A stretch of 64,000 nt of DNA, from NCBI GenBank assembly GCA_001606155.1, contig LODT01000006.1:248001-312000 (forward strand), given 5' to 3'. The translations under genes and the position numbers were made by a program. Each line of letters opens with the position of its first letter. The first letter of the stretch is position 1. The DNA comes from Tieghemostelium lacteum. Its lineage: Eukaryota; Evosea; Eumycetozoa; Dictyosteliales; Raperosteliaceae. The notes under the pieces were generated by a model, which saw only the letters and a list, made by a program, of their open reading frames with translations, searched no databases and had not been told where the DNA came from. Shown here one piece after another: positions 1 to 10,300 of this stretch.

Positions 1-390
1 TTTTAAAACTACACCTGATTTTACAATGGTGTCAGCAGTACCTGAGAATAACCAAACTTTACTATTTTGTAGATTGGATGTTGCGTCAATGGTTAATAAA
101 TCAGCAGCGTATTCAGTGGCACCTATCAATTCATCAATAGAAATGAGTTCTGGTGCTACCATACATGACGATAGTGCAGTATCTACATTTCCATTAGCAC
201 AATAGTAAGGACCACCAGCAATAATGCCAGCACCTTCTACTATACTACTGAATGCCACGTGAAATTGAACTGCAAAAAATCCACCTGAACTTATACCAGA
301 AACTGTAATCTGGTTACTTGAATTTTTTCCTAATATATTAGTGCTACAATATACCAGTAATAATAATACAATAACTATATTCTTTATCAT
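1..390 (-). CDS. Secreted PHB-depolymerase-like esterase, N-terminal part (cut by window edge)
   Basis: The ATG is at 388-390 and the frame stays open for 130 codons to the window edge, so the C-terminal part lies outside. The first 20 residues (MIKNIVIVLLLLVYC...) form a signal peptide, indicating secretion. A lipase box GISSG follows at residues 32-36 (serine 34 the likely nucleophile), with a GGPYYCANG stretch near residues 59-67. SGTADTIV near residue 120 fits the HGxxDxxV segment that carries the acidic catalytic residue in extracellular polyhydroxybutyrate depolymerase-like esterases. Known members hydrolyse polyhydroxyalkanoates or related esters, which would suit an amoeba digesting bacteria; that use is inference. 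It is transcribed divergently from the pyrophosphatase gene, sharing about 270 bp. No intron is visible in the part seen. The family is fairly sure, the substrate is not. Confidence 0.72.
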   Translation of the reverse strand, partial: MIKNIVIVLLLLVYCSTNILGKNSSNQITVSGISSGGFFAVQFHVAFSSIVEGAGIIAGGPYYCANGNVDTALSSCMVAPELISIDELIGATEYAADLLTIDATSNLQNSKVWLFSGTADTIVKSGVVLK

Positions 391-660
391 TTATTTCTAT
401 TCAAAAAAACTAATTAATAGGAAAAAAAAAAAAAATCTAAAAAGCCATCAGAAATTTCATATTATCGGATTTTCTTGCAAAACTTTGAAAAAGAAATCCA
501 ACCCTATTTTTACAATTGTACTAAGACTGTAATACTTTAGTGTAGATTTAGAAATATAGAATTACTAAATGTGAATACAACTTCACACTTACCACTTCAC
601 TAAGAAAAAATTTTTTATTTTTTTTTTTTTTTTCTAGAACTCAACCATCAATATTAAAAC

Positions 661-1506
661 ATGTCACATACAGCTATTTCTAAAGGAGAAAAGGGTACAC
701 TTGAATATCGTGTATTTTTAGGTAGGTGTGATTTAAAATTTAGAGAATTATTGATTTCAAGAATGATGAATGATTATTAATAATAAAATACAGCTAAAGA
801 TTCCAATGTTATATCACCATTCCATGATGTACCATTATGGCAAGATGAGAAAGGATTGGTTGCCAATATGTTGGTAGAGATTCCAAAAGGTACCAACGCT
901 AAATTGGAAATTGCCACCAAAGAATTTATGAACCCAATCAAACAAGATGTCAAAGACGGTAAATTGAGATTTATTCACGATAAGTATCCATTCAACTATG
1001 GTGCTCTCCCACAAACTTGGGAATCACCATCTACAGTTCACCCAGAGACCAAATGTAAAGGTGACAATGATCCAATTGATGCATGTGAAATTGGTTCAGT
1101 CGTTGGTAGCACTGGTGAGGTTAAACAAGTTAAAGTTATTGGTGTTTGGGCAATGATTGATGCCGGTGAAACTGATTGGAAAATCTTGTGTATTGATGTC
1201 AATGATCCAGTTGCATCTCAAATTAACTCCATTGATGATGTTGAAAAAGTCCTTCCAGGAAAGATTCAAGAGGTATTCACCTTTTTAAGAGATTACAAAA
1301 TCCCAGATGGTAAAGGTCCAAATCAATTTGCTTATGACTCTAAATTATTAGGTAGCAGTTTTGCTGTTCAAGTCATTCAAGAGACTCACCACGATTGGAA
1401 AACTATCTTCACCACTGAAAATCCACTCTCTGCTCACAATGTAACTCAAACTTCAACTAAAGCTTGCATCACTAAAGATGATGTTAAAGCTAAATTGGGT
1501 TTTTGA
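661..1506 (+). CDS. ppa1: Soluble inorganic pyrophosphatase (family I)
   Basis: Two exons, 661-721 and 794-1506, are separated by a 72 nt GTAGGT...ACAG intron; the join gives MSHTAISKGEKGTLEYRVFL-AKDSNV and a 257-residue protein. It hydrolyses pyrophosphate to two phosphates in the cytosol and so pulls biosynthetic reactions forward. The family signature D-N-D-P-I-D is at residues 111-116 with the metal-binding aspartates 111, 113 and 116, and RDYKIPDGKGPN matches the conserved lysine-containing segment of eukaryotic family I enzymes. FHDVPLW near residues 31-37 is also typical. The start is the only upstream ATG in frame with the conserved N-terminus. A T-rich tract ending in CTAG just upstream (about 600-636) could be a 3' splice site of a 5' UTR intron, but this is speculative. 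Identification is secure. Confidence 0.95.
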
Positions 1507-1678
1507 CTGAACAACAATAAAGAAATTCCAATTTCTAAGCTCTAATATATAATACAAATGTAACTACACCTCATCAACCAAAAGAATCATTCTTTTGGAA
1601 AATTCGATCTTAAGATTTTTATTTTTACTTTTCATTATGACGAAAACATAAATATTAGAATCTCATACAGACAGACTA

Positions 1679-2350
1679 ATGATGAAATTAATAGTTATTA
1701 TTTGTATATGTTTAAGTGTTTGTTTAGGACAACAGTTATATGTGAATTTTCAACCATTTGTTGATAGTGGGTGTAGTGGACAACCTACAATTGGGGTAGG
1801 ATATTCCATGGCAACTGATCAATGTTTACAATTCCCAAATGGTACAAAATCATATTACTTTTTTGTAGATGCTTTAATTAGTGGTTTGAGAATTTATGAT
1901 AATAGTAATGGTGGTACTGGTCCAGATTGCTCAGAATCTTATACATTTACTGCATTTAAAAATAAGACATGTCTAACTAATGTTGAATATGATCAAGCAC
2001 TGGATATAGTTACACCTAATGCACTGGTTGGTATTACTAAAGTACCTTATGTACCTGCATCACCTATATCCATAGTCACAAGTTACTACAACCAATCCAT
2101 TTCCGGTGGCATTGGTGATGACATTTGTACAAAGTCTGCAAATTTGGTAATGTTAGATTACATTCTAAATGGAACTACAACAACATCAGGAACCAATAAC
2201 CAAATAACATCAATCTTTTATTGTAATGAACAATTAGAACCAATTCAAGAAATTTGTGTAAACTCTGAATGTAATCAAATTTCACTTCAAGTAACATGCC
2301 AACAAAATCCAATTGACCCTGGATACTTTTACCAAACTATATGCTCTTAA
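1679..2350 (+). CDS. Secreted cysteine-rich dictyostelid protein
   Basis: A single-exon gene for 223 residues. MMKLIVIICICLSVCLG is a clear signal peptide and no later membrane segment is visible, so it should be secreted. The mature part has about a dozen cysteines, a start of the type 'QPFVDSGCSGQP', and several N-glycosylation sequons (NGTK, NKTC, NQSI, NGTT). The layout resembles the dictyostelid-specific secreted family of about 210-260 residues known as DUF3430, but I place it there from overall look only. No enzyme motif is visible. Two ATGs stand side by side at 1679 and 1682, and either could start translation. It ends 131 bp from the convergent eIF2A gene. Confidence 0.8.
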   Translation: MMKLIVIICICLSVCLGQQLYVNFQPFVDSGCSGQPTIGVGYSMATDQCLQFPNGTKSYYFFVDALISGLRIYDNSNGGTGPDCSESYTFTAFKNKTCLTNVEYDQALDIVTPNALVGITKVPYVPASPISIVTSYYNQSISGGIGDDICTKSANLVMLDYILNGTTTTSGTNNQITSIFYCNEQLEPIQEICVNSECNQISLQVTCQQNPIDPGYFYQTICS

Positions 2351-2481
2351 AAATAAAATTGTAACCTTTGTATATAACATAACCCTCCTATTCAATGTCC
2401 TTTTCTTTAGTTATTTCTATTTTTTTTTTATTTATTGTTTCTGAAGGTATTTGACTATATAATCTTTTAGTTTGAATATAT

Positions 2482-4317
2482 TTATTGAGTTTGATTTCTT
2501 TCATTAACTAATTGGTTTAATTCATCTCTAAATTTATCTTCATTGTTAACTTTTTCAATTGCAGATGGTGGTAACAATTCATTTTGAGACATTTTTTGTT
2601 TTAGTACTTCAATTTCTTTTAGTTTTCTTTCGAGGGTTCTAATCTTTTTGTCCAATGGAGTTAGTTCTTTTTTCTCTTGTGGTGGTGTTCCAGTACCAGA
2701 TGAATTAGAGTTTTGTGATTGCAATTTTGGAGATGAACCTGTAGAATTTGAATTTGAAGTAGAGGTGGTAGTTGTTGTGGTGGTTGCTGGTTTAGATTGT
2801 GCTGGTTTTTTAGAACCAGTTGATGGAGCTACAAGATAGATTTTAAAACCATTTGGAACAGGACCAGTTGAACCACTACCAGTTGAAGGGGAGGTAGTTG
2901 GAGAGGTAGCAGCCTGAGAATTTCTCTGGCTGGGTGGAATATATTTTGTTGAACTTTGTACAGTTGTGGTGAAAACAATCTTTTCATCTGGGTAGAGGAA
3001 TGGTGATTGTGGTCTCCAAACTACTTGATAGAGTTCTGGAACATTTTCCTGATAGACCAAAGTACCGTCGTACTTGATCACTTTGAAACCATTATCGACA
3101 CGAATTCTAGGTGACAAGACAGCACAAAGGAAATGAGTAGAGTCAGCAGCCCACTCATGATAACTGGCACAATAAGCAGTGGTAGATGAGATCTTTTTGT
3201 ATCTGGTGAGATCCCAGAAATCCATTTCACCTTGTAAATTTCCAAAACCACCGAGGAGTAGTACCTTACCGTTAGGTGAGAATCTAATAGTGTTTCTGGG
3301 ACAGATTCCAAAGTCCACTAGAGGATTACCTTTATTGTTGTACAATGTCGATTGAGATGGCATAGAACCATGTATGACAACAAATTGGTCCAATGTAGGT
3401 GACCATTGAACATCGTGAATAAATTCCTTGACAGATACATTAAAAGAACTACTATCAGTTCCCAAGTACCACAGATCAGTCTCACCATAATAGGATTTAC
3501 CAGATTTATCAGTAAGTGTCATGGTGTGAATTAACACACCATCACCTTTTTTATTCCACAAGACTTTTGCTTCATTTGCTTTGAAAAAGCTTAAATGTGC
3601 AATGTGTTCTTGAGTATTTGGATACTGGTAGATTCTACAACTTGCAGGAGCTTGTTTCTGTTCAGGTACAAAGGTGCAAATCTTGTAGGGGTCACCAGGT
3701 GCAAAGTAGAAGGCTGTAATCTCTTGCAGACGAATCTTCTTTGCCAAAACACCAATGGAACGACCGTTAAAAAAGTGAATTTCATTCTTCATTAGTCTAC
3801 CTGCTAGAATTTCATCATCTGTCCATTTTATCAGAGGCCAACTGGCGTCTGTATCAAAGAATTTTTGAGTGGTTTTATAGAGAATACTCTGATTGGCTAT
3901 ATCCCAAACAATGAGATTATTTTCATTGTTGTTAAGATCCACTTGTAATCTTTCGTAGGTTAGCAGATAGGAGTTCATTGGTGAGAATGATATCATGCTG
4001 ACTTGTGGTCTGTTGATTGTAGAATGAATAGCTCCGTTAGAGGCTTTGTAAATTACAATATTATTTGTATTTACATAGGCAATTAAACTACCGTCTTTAC
4101 TGTATTCAACATGTTTACATGGATTCTCTACAGTAGTGTGAACTGGTAGTGTCTCATTCTTGCTGTATTTTGGTCCTGTCTCTTGATAGGCTATAGTTTT
4201 GGATCTAACTGCTATCTGTAAAGGTGGTGATCCTACAACTGTGGTTCCTACATTATTATTATTTGATGTACTAGTAGAGCTGGTAGTAGTAGTGGTAGTA
4301 CTATTTGGTTGACTCAT
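2482..4317 (-). CDS. eif2a: Eukaryotic translation initiation factor 2A (eIF2A)
   Basis: An uninterrupted 611-codon gene. After a Thr/Ser/Asn-rich leader (residues 1-35) the protein forms a WD40-type beta-propeller: segments such as VEYSKDGSLIAYV, MISFSPMNSYLLTY, IRFSPNGKVLLLGGFGN and MDFWDLT are propeller blades in the order seen in eIF2A. The C-terminal 60 residues (DKKIRTLERKLKEIEVLKQK...) form the charged helical tail typical of the family. eIF2A delivers initiator tRNA to 40S subunits in a GTP-independent way and supports non-canonical or stress initiation. A low-complexity linker (about residues 460-555, Thr/Ser/Asn runs) separates propeller and tail and is larger than in animals, as often in dictyostelids. 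The start ATG is followed by MSQPNS and a Thr run. Confidence 0.93.
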   Translation of the reverse strand: MSQPNSTTTTTTSSTSTSNNNNVGTTVVGSPPLQIAVRSKTIAYQETGPKYSKNETLPVHTTVENPCKHVEYSKDGSLIAYVNTNNIVIYKASNGAIHSTINRPQVSMISFSPMNSYLLTYERLQVDLNNNENNLIVWDIANQSILYKTTQKFFDTDASWPLIKWTDDEILAGRLMKNEIHFFNGRSIGVLAKKIRLQEITAFYFAPGDPYKICTFVPEQKQAPASCRIYQYPNTQEHIAHLSFFKANEAKVLWNKKGDGVLIHTMTLTDKSGKSYYGETDLWYLGTDSSSFNVSVKEFIHDVQWSPTLDQFVVIHGSMPSQSTLYNNKGNPLVDFGICPRNTIRFSPNGKVLLLGGFGNLQGEMDFWDLTRYKKISSTTAYCASYHEWAADSTHFLCAVLSPRIRVDNGFKVIKYDGTLVYQENVPELYQVVWRPQSPFLYPDEKIVFTTTVQSSTKYIPPSQRNSQAATSPTTSPSTGSGSTGPVPNGFKIYLVAPSTGSKKPAQSKPATTTTTTTSTSNSNSTGSSPKLQSQNSNSSGTGTPPQEKKELTPLDKKIRTLERKLKEIEVLKQKMSQNELLPPSAIEKVNNEDKFRDELNQLVNERNQTQ

Positions 4318-4500
4318 TCTAACTTTCTTCTCTTTTGATATATAATGCCAATAAACAACACAAATAACTCAAAACAAAAAAAAAAAATTTTTTTTTAACT
4401 TTACAATACAATCGATTTCGTGTGGAAGTAACTTAAAACTAAAATATACACGAATAATTTTGAATAGATAATTTCATAGGAAAAGAAGAGAAGATTTTAT

Positions 4501-6578
4501 TTATTTCAATGAAACAATTGATTCTATAAAAGTATTATTTTCTTGTTGAACTTTTATAGTAAATTGAATACAATCAATTTTATGCAGAACATGAATTATT
4601 TTCACGTTAGGGTAATTTGAAAAATAATTTGTAGTTGAGTTATCAATTGTAAAGTTAATTACCCATGATTGATTGGAGTTTAACTGATTATGATAAAATT
4701 GGGAGGTACGATAGCAGTGTTCTATAACAGAGCCTGGTGTGCTCTCATTACCAAGAGGCGCATGGGCCACTATTTCTAAACAATATCTCCAATGATTGGA
4801 TGCTAATAACAAATCACATCTCTTTGAATTGTTTTCAGAGATAACTTTTACATTTGTATTTATAGAATACTGATATGGTCCTCTCCAACTGGATATTATT
4901 GAATATAATTCTTCATGATAGGTAGCTTCACAGGGTACATTGGTATTATGAAATACCTTTTGAGCACAAATAAGGGAATTGAGTAAATCATTTTTACTAA
5001 ATGAAGACACGGCTCCGACAACCAGGCTTGGAATAATAATTTGATAATCTTTTGTTAAAGGGAAAGGAGTGATGGGGAAATTTCTTGGGTGAAAGCTTGT
5101 TATGTGTGAAAGTAAGAATTGCTGGATCAATGGAGACTTAATAGAAAATCTATTTTCAGACTCTATATAAGATGCTAGGCCTTCCGATACCAAATAATTT
5201 GCACACAATACATTCTCACAAATTATTGGATCACTCGAGCGAAGCAAAGACATTGTTATATAAATGATATCTTTATAGAGTGGAATAGATAATCCTGTGT
5301 GTTTTTCAACATCTCTATTGGTTATAACAGCATCAATGATCCTCTGAGTAGTTCCATATCTATTAAGTTCTGTGAGTATCTTTGCTTCATTTTGTATCCA
5401 CAGTGCATGAGTAATATGATTTGTAGGTCTGGGTATTGAACAGTCAATGATAGTTCCACACATATTGATTAAACCAGCATGTCCCTTAGTTCTATTGTGA
5501 ATGTCTAAAATAATTTTTTTGTCCAAGGTGATATTTCTTTCATTTTCAAATTGGGAGAAGAGTTCCTCTGTCATTTCAAGTGTAAAATCTGGATTTGAAA
5601 TGGCATGTTTGACATTGAAGGGTGAGCCAGTTTTGTTATTGGCCTGAAGAATACTGAACGGACCAACTGCTATCATGGAATGGAGTGTGTGAGTAGATTG
5701 AGTGTCTCTTAATGATCTAAAGATATTAAGTATTTCATCACAAACTGGAGAGCTGCTATGAAAATATATTTGGTCAAACTCATCTAATATTAAAACCACC
5801 TTTTTTCCTTCAAAGAGGCTACTTGTTGCGAAAAGTTTAGTAAAACCTGCTGAATCGTGGAATGATATGGTACCAAAATAATGAGGGTAATGATTTCTTA
5901 ATTCTTGGCTAAAGGAACTCCAAAAATTCGATGGTGTTTTAAACCCAAAACTACTTTGGAGAGATACCCGAAATGATATAAAATCTCTTGAAATTTCATT
6001 CATTAGACTAACAACTCTAGTTGATTTACCAGAGGACCTAGGTCCGTGTAGCATTATCCAGTTTCCTTCATAGACTGATTTCATTAAGTCTGAGCAATTG
6101 ATTAATGGGTTAACATAAAATACAGTATTTTGTTTAGTATAATCTATGACACCATTTACATGGAATCCACGTCTGAGTAATGAATATCCTCTGGACAGGG
6201 TGTTAAAATTTGCTATGGTTAATAATTGAGAGGAGAATGATGGTAAAAGGTTAGTAACAATCCTATAATTAGTATTTAAAATAAAGGTCTTTGGATTTAC
6301 ATACAAGTATTAGTAGATGTTTGTTGAACTTTTGCATAAATTTTTAACAATCCATCCTCTTTTGGTAAACCTTCAACAACTGTATCCGCTGACAATAAAT
6401 TGTAATTTTTATCAAAAAACTTCAATACAACTAATTCATTGTTGGGTGTACATATAGCTCTAAAATCATCTTCTTTTCTAAGTGCTTTGCTAATATCTGA
6501 TATGTATTGTTGATTACCATCTATGGTTACTGAGGTTTCTTTAAAATAAACCATTATTTTATTATTATTTGTGTTCAT
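4501..6578 (-). CDS. Crinkler-type protein: N-terminal header, P-loop NTPase, REase-like C-terminus
   Basis: Two exons, 6578-6305 and 6212-4501, with a 92 nt GTATGT...ACCATAG intron whose removal keeps the frame, give 661 residues; the second open frame has no ATG of its own. Residues 1-88 are a small beta-rich header (KIMVYFKETSVTIDG...LKIYAKV), resembling the ubiquitin-like start of Crinkler (CRN) proteins. Residues 148-156 are a Walker A (GPRSSGKST) and 232-238 a Walker B (LILDEFD). The last 150 residues have the order of a restriction-endonuclease-fold domain: EE near 525, RCDLLL (D558), CLEIVAHA (E571), then an IEHCYR...Y helix as in CRN nuclease domains. The usual lysine of the D...ExK triad is not evident, so activity is open. 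CRN proteins are effectors in oomycetes and chytrids; in free-living amoebae the role is unknown, possibly inter-strain or anti-parasite conflict (inference). Family call is moderate. Confidence 0.68.
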
Positions 6579-6959
6579 TTTGTATAAAAATATTAAATAA
6601 TATTATTTTTCACTTTTTTTTCTAAAACTCACTTTTGATCTTTTCAATAATATCAAATTAGGCTATAAAACATGAATGACAAAATAGAGAAATTTGGTAT
6701 GAGTCAAATAAAGATAAATATCTATTCTATTGTAAAGAGAATTAAATGCTGGTGTTTCGGAAGCATTCAATATGATTTGATACATATATTTATTTGATGA
6801 AACTTAATCACCACATTTCACTATTTTAATTTTTTTAATCAACTATAGATGGTTAATATTAACTTCATTATGATTTCATATACCCAATTCCAAATTTTGA
6901 TGAGGTCTGTTCAGAAAAATATTTCTTTGTTGTGAACATTTTCTTTTGAAGTTTAATTT

Positions 6960-7345
6960 GGATTTATAAAAATAAATGTAATAGGCTACAGAGATTCACT
7001 TGTAAGTCTAACAGCTACTATCAAATCAAATCCACTACACCCTATGATAATACCTGCTAAATGAGCTTTTGTAAGACTCTTGTTTTTACTTTCTGAATGG
7101 TGAGGAATCAGAATTTTCAGGTTTAGTATCAAGAACAGAAAAATCAGGGTCCAACAACGATTTGCGGAATCTTAATTCTAATGAGATTACTAATGATGTT
7201 GGAACATTAATAGTTGAAGTTGTACTATTATAGAATGCATTTGAAAAAGATTTAATTCCGTTATCAATGAGATCCTTGTTCTTGACTGGAACATAATGAT
7301 TGAATGTTATTATTTGGAAGGCATGGATTTACCAAAAAAAATAAA
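6960..7345 (-). pseudogene. Relic of the 3' end of a dictyostelid surface-protein gene (TIG/ComC-like tail)
   Basis: Between the Crinkler-type gene and Nup214 the minus strand carries two adjoining open pieces without a start. Reading from about 7342 downward: IHAFQIITFNHYVPVKNKDL, then SFSNAFYNSTTSTINVPTSL, SLLDPDFSVLDTKPENSDSS and FRK before a stop near 7081. One base out of step after that stop come NKSLTKAHLAGIIIGCSGFD and LIVAVRLTSESL. The order (beta-rich ectodomain end, short Ser/Asp linker, Lys-Ser-Leu-Thr-Lys/Ala, then a GIIIG membrane helix) is that of the C-terminus of dictyostelid TIG/EGF-type surface proteins as I recall them. A stop and a frame change separate the pieces, the expected membrane helix is damaged by charged residues, and no upstream exons are found. 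It is most likely a 3' fragment left by deletion or partial duplication. The parent family is uncertain. Confidence 0.55.
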
Positions 7346-7377
7346 GAAAAATTTAGATAGTAATTGATTTATTTAAA

Positions 7378-10300
7378 CTATCTTTGTCCTCCAAATGTAA
7401 AGGATTGTTGACCACTTGGATTTTGGAATGATGAACCAAAAACTGTTTTACTAGCTCCAAAAACCGATCCACTAGGATTACTAGTTGATTGTCCAAAAAC
7501 ATTTCCACTTGGATTACTAGGTTGTCCAAAAGCACTACCAAATACAGAGGTACTTGGATTACTAGGTTGTCCAAATGCTGATGTTGGTGCTGATGTTTGT
7601 CCGAATGCAGAAGCAGTATTGCTAGTTTGTCCGAATACTGAAGTACTTGGGTTACTAGGTTGTCCAAATGCTGATGTTGGTGCTGATGTTTGTCCAAATC
7701 CACCTCCAAAAGCGGATGTAGTTCCACTAGGTTGACCAAATGCCGAGGTTGTTCCACTTGGTTGACCAAAAGCTGAAGTTGTTCCACTAGGTTGACCAAA
7801 TGCTGATGTAGTTCCACTAGGTTGACCAAATGCTGAAGTTGTTCCACTAGGTTGACCAAATGTAGAAGTTGTTGTAGGTTGTTGTCCAAATACAATAGGT
7901 GTACTGGAAAATGGTTGGCCAAATGCTGAGGTAGTAGATTGTGTAGTTTGTCCAAATGGTTGTGTTGTTGTGGATTGTTGTCCAAATGTAGTTGGTGTTG
8001 TTGATTGTCCAAATGAAGTGGTTGTAGGTGCTGTTGGTTGTCCAAATGGAGTGGTAGTAGATTGACCAAATGCAGCAGAAGTTGCTGGTGTTGTTGATTG
8101 TCCAAATGCAGTAGGTGTTGTTGATTGTCCAAATGCACCTGTTGTACCGCTTTGAGAACCAAATGCAGTAGTTGTAGTTGATGGTGTAGATTGTCCAAAT
8201 ACAGTAGAAGTAGCAGGTGTTGTGGATTGTCCAAATGCAGTTTGACCAAATACAGAATTTGTAGCAGTGGGGGCGGTACTAGTTTGTCCAAATGTTGTTG
8301 GTGCAGTGCTAGTTTGCCCAAATGTTGTTGTTGGTGCAGTGCTAGATTGTCCAAATACAGAAGTTGGATTTGTAGTTGATGTTGTAGACTGTCCAAATGT
8401 AGATGTTGTGGTATTAGTAGTTTGTCCAAATACAGAAGTTGGATTTGTAGTTGGTGTTGTGGATTGTCCAAAAGCAGGAGTTTGGCTTACAGGTTGACCA
8501 AATACAGATGTTGGTTGTTGTTGTCCAAATACAGTACCCAAATTTCCAGAAGGAGCAAACACAGAAGCTGCAGGTTTAGATGTATTTGAAAAAATGGAGG
8601 ATGGTGTTGTAACTGTTGATGGTGCATTTGAATTAGCAAATACAGATGCTGTTGATTGTGTAAATGGTGAAGTTGGAGTTTGTGGTTGTGAACTATTGTT
8701 TCCAAATGGACTTGGAGTCGTTATAGAACTTGGTGTTGTAGCTTGAGTTGTAGGTGGTTTGGTTGGTGTTTTATTATCATCGCCCAATCCAAAGCCAGTA
8801 AATGATATCTCACTAGTGGTTGATGTTGTATTATTATTGTTACTTGGTGGTGTAGTTGGTACTGTTGCTGTAGTTGTTGCAGCTGTGTTTGTAGTTGGTG
8901 ATGTAACAGTTGTAGAAGTTGATGGTAATGTACTATCAGTTGTAGATGGTTTAGTTTGATTTGGTGTTGGAGATGTTGTAGTTGATGTTGCAGTTGATGT
9001 AGTTGTAGACGATGATGATGATGCTGTTGTGGTTAAACCATTGAAAAGTGAACCATTATTACTAGTTGTAGTTGATGTTGCAGATGTTGTAGTAGGTGAA
9101 AATATACCAGATCCAGAAGTAGGTGATGGTAAACTATTGAATAAAGTACCTAAACTACTAGTTGCAGTTGATGGTGATGTTGTAGATGATAAAGTATTTG
9201 ATGTAGTTGAAGGTGATGTTGTAGATGTTAGTTTACCACCACCAAGATTCAATGAAGTTCCATTGAAAAGAGTTGACCCAGCACTCAATGTATTTGCAAA
9301 TAATGTTGAACTAGTTGATGATCCAGTTCCAAATATATTAGTAGGTGAAGTGGCAGTTGTAGACTTCAAACTAGTACCACTAACCAAAGGCGATGGTGAT
9401 GGACCTTGAGTTCTAATACTATCAGGTATACTAGTAGGCATCTTTGTATTCTTAAATATCTCAGCACCTTCTTTTTCTCTATCATTAGCCTTCTTCTTTA
9501 TATCAGTTTTATCAGGTCTTTTATTAGAGTCCTCCTCTTCACTCTCACTACTACTACTATCAACCTGTTGTTGTGGTAATTTTGGAGGTTGTACTGCTGT
9601 TTTTGCAGCTGTATATTTAGGTTGTTCAATAACCTTTGGTGGTTTCTTTTCTACTTCCTCCTCTTCGATATCTTCAACATCATCATATTCCTCTTCAGAA
9701 TAATCATTTTCCTCTTCTTCTTGATCGCTTTCTTCCTTTTCATCCAAATTTTCAAATTGAATTGGAGTTCTTGTTGTTTGTGCTGTGAATATATATTTTG
9801 AAGTGGAAAATGCATCATTATTATTAGATGCTTTTAACCCTTGTAAAACTGAAGCTGTACTAGCACTACTATTATTATTACTTGTAGGACCTAGATTTAA
9901 ATCTTGAACAAAAGAAGCAGTAGTTAACCAATTCTGAGTTGTAGGTGGTTTTTCATTTTCTATTATATCCTTTCTGACATTGGCAAGTTCCAATTGTTTC
10001 ATTTCATCAGGTTTCAATATTTTCTTTACATCTATGACTTTAGGTTTAATTACTGATACTTGTCTTTTTTTCAGTGATTGAATAAAGTTCTTATAGGAAT
10101 TAGAAGAACATAACTCTTGATTGGTATCTTCACTTGTGGGATTCTGTTGTTGATCTTTAATTGCTATATTTGAAAATTGATCAACAATGGAATCTATATT
10201 CTCTTTCTTGAGTGATGAGATCTTGTTTTGATGTAGAGTGAGATTTTGTAATTTAGCCTCCAAAGTCTGCAAAAGTGAATTATGTTTAAACTGTTGTTGA

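Noticed and set aside
7353-8471. 372-codon Leu/His/Gln-rich open frame on the same strand as Nup214
   Set aside because: It is the FG-repeat DNA read in another phase; repeats without stops produce long shadow frames, and the composition has no family likeness.
9029-9409. 126-codon plus-strand Val/Asp-rich frame opposite Nup214
   Set aside because: Antisense of the Ser/Thr-rich linker; codon pattern is the mirror of the real gene.
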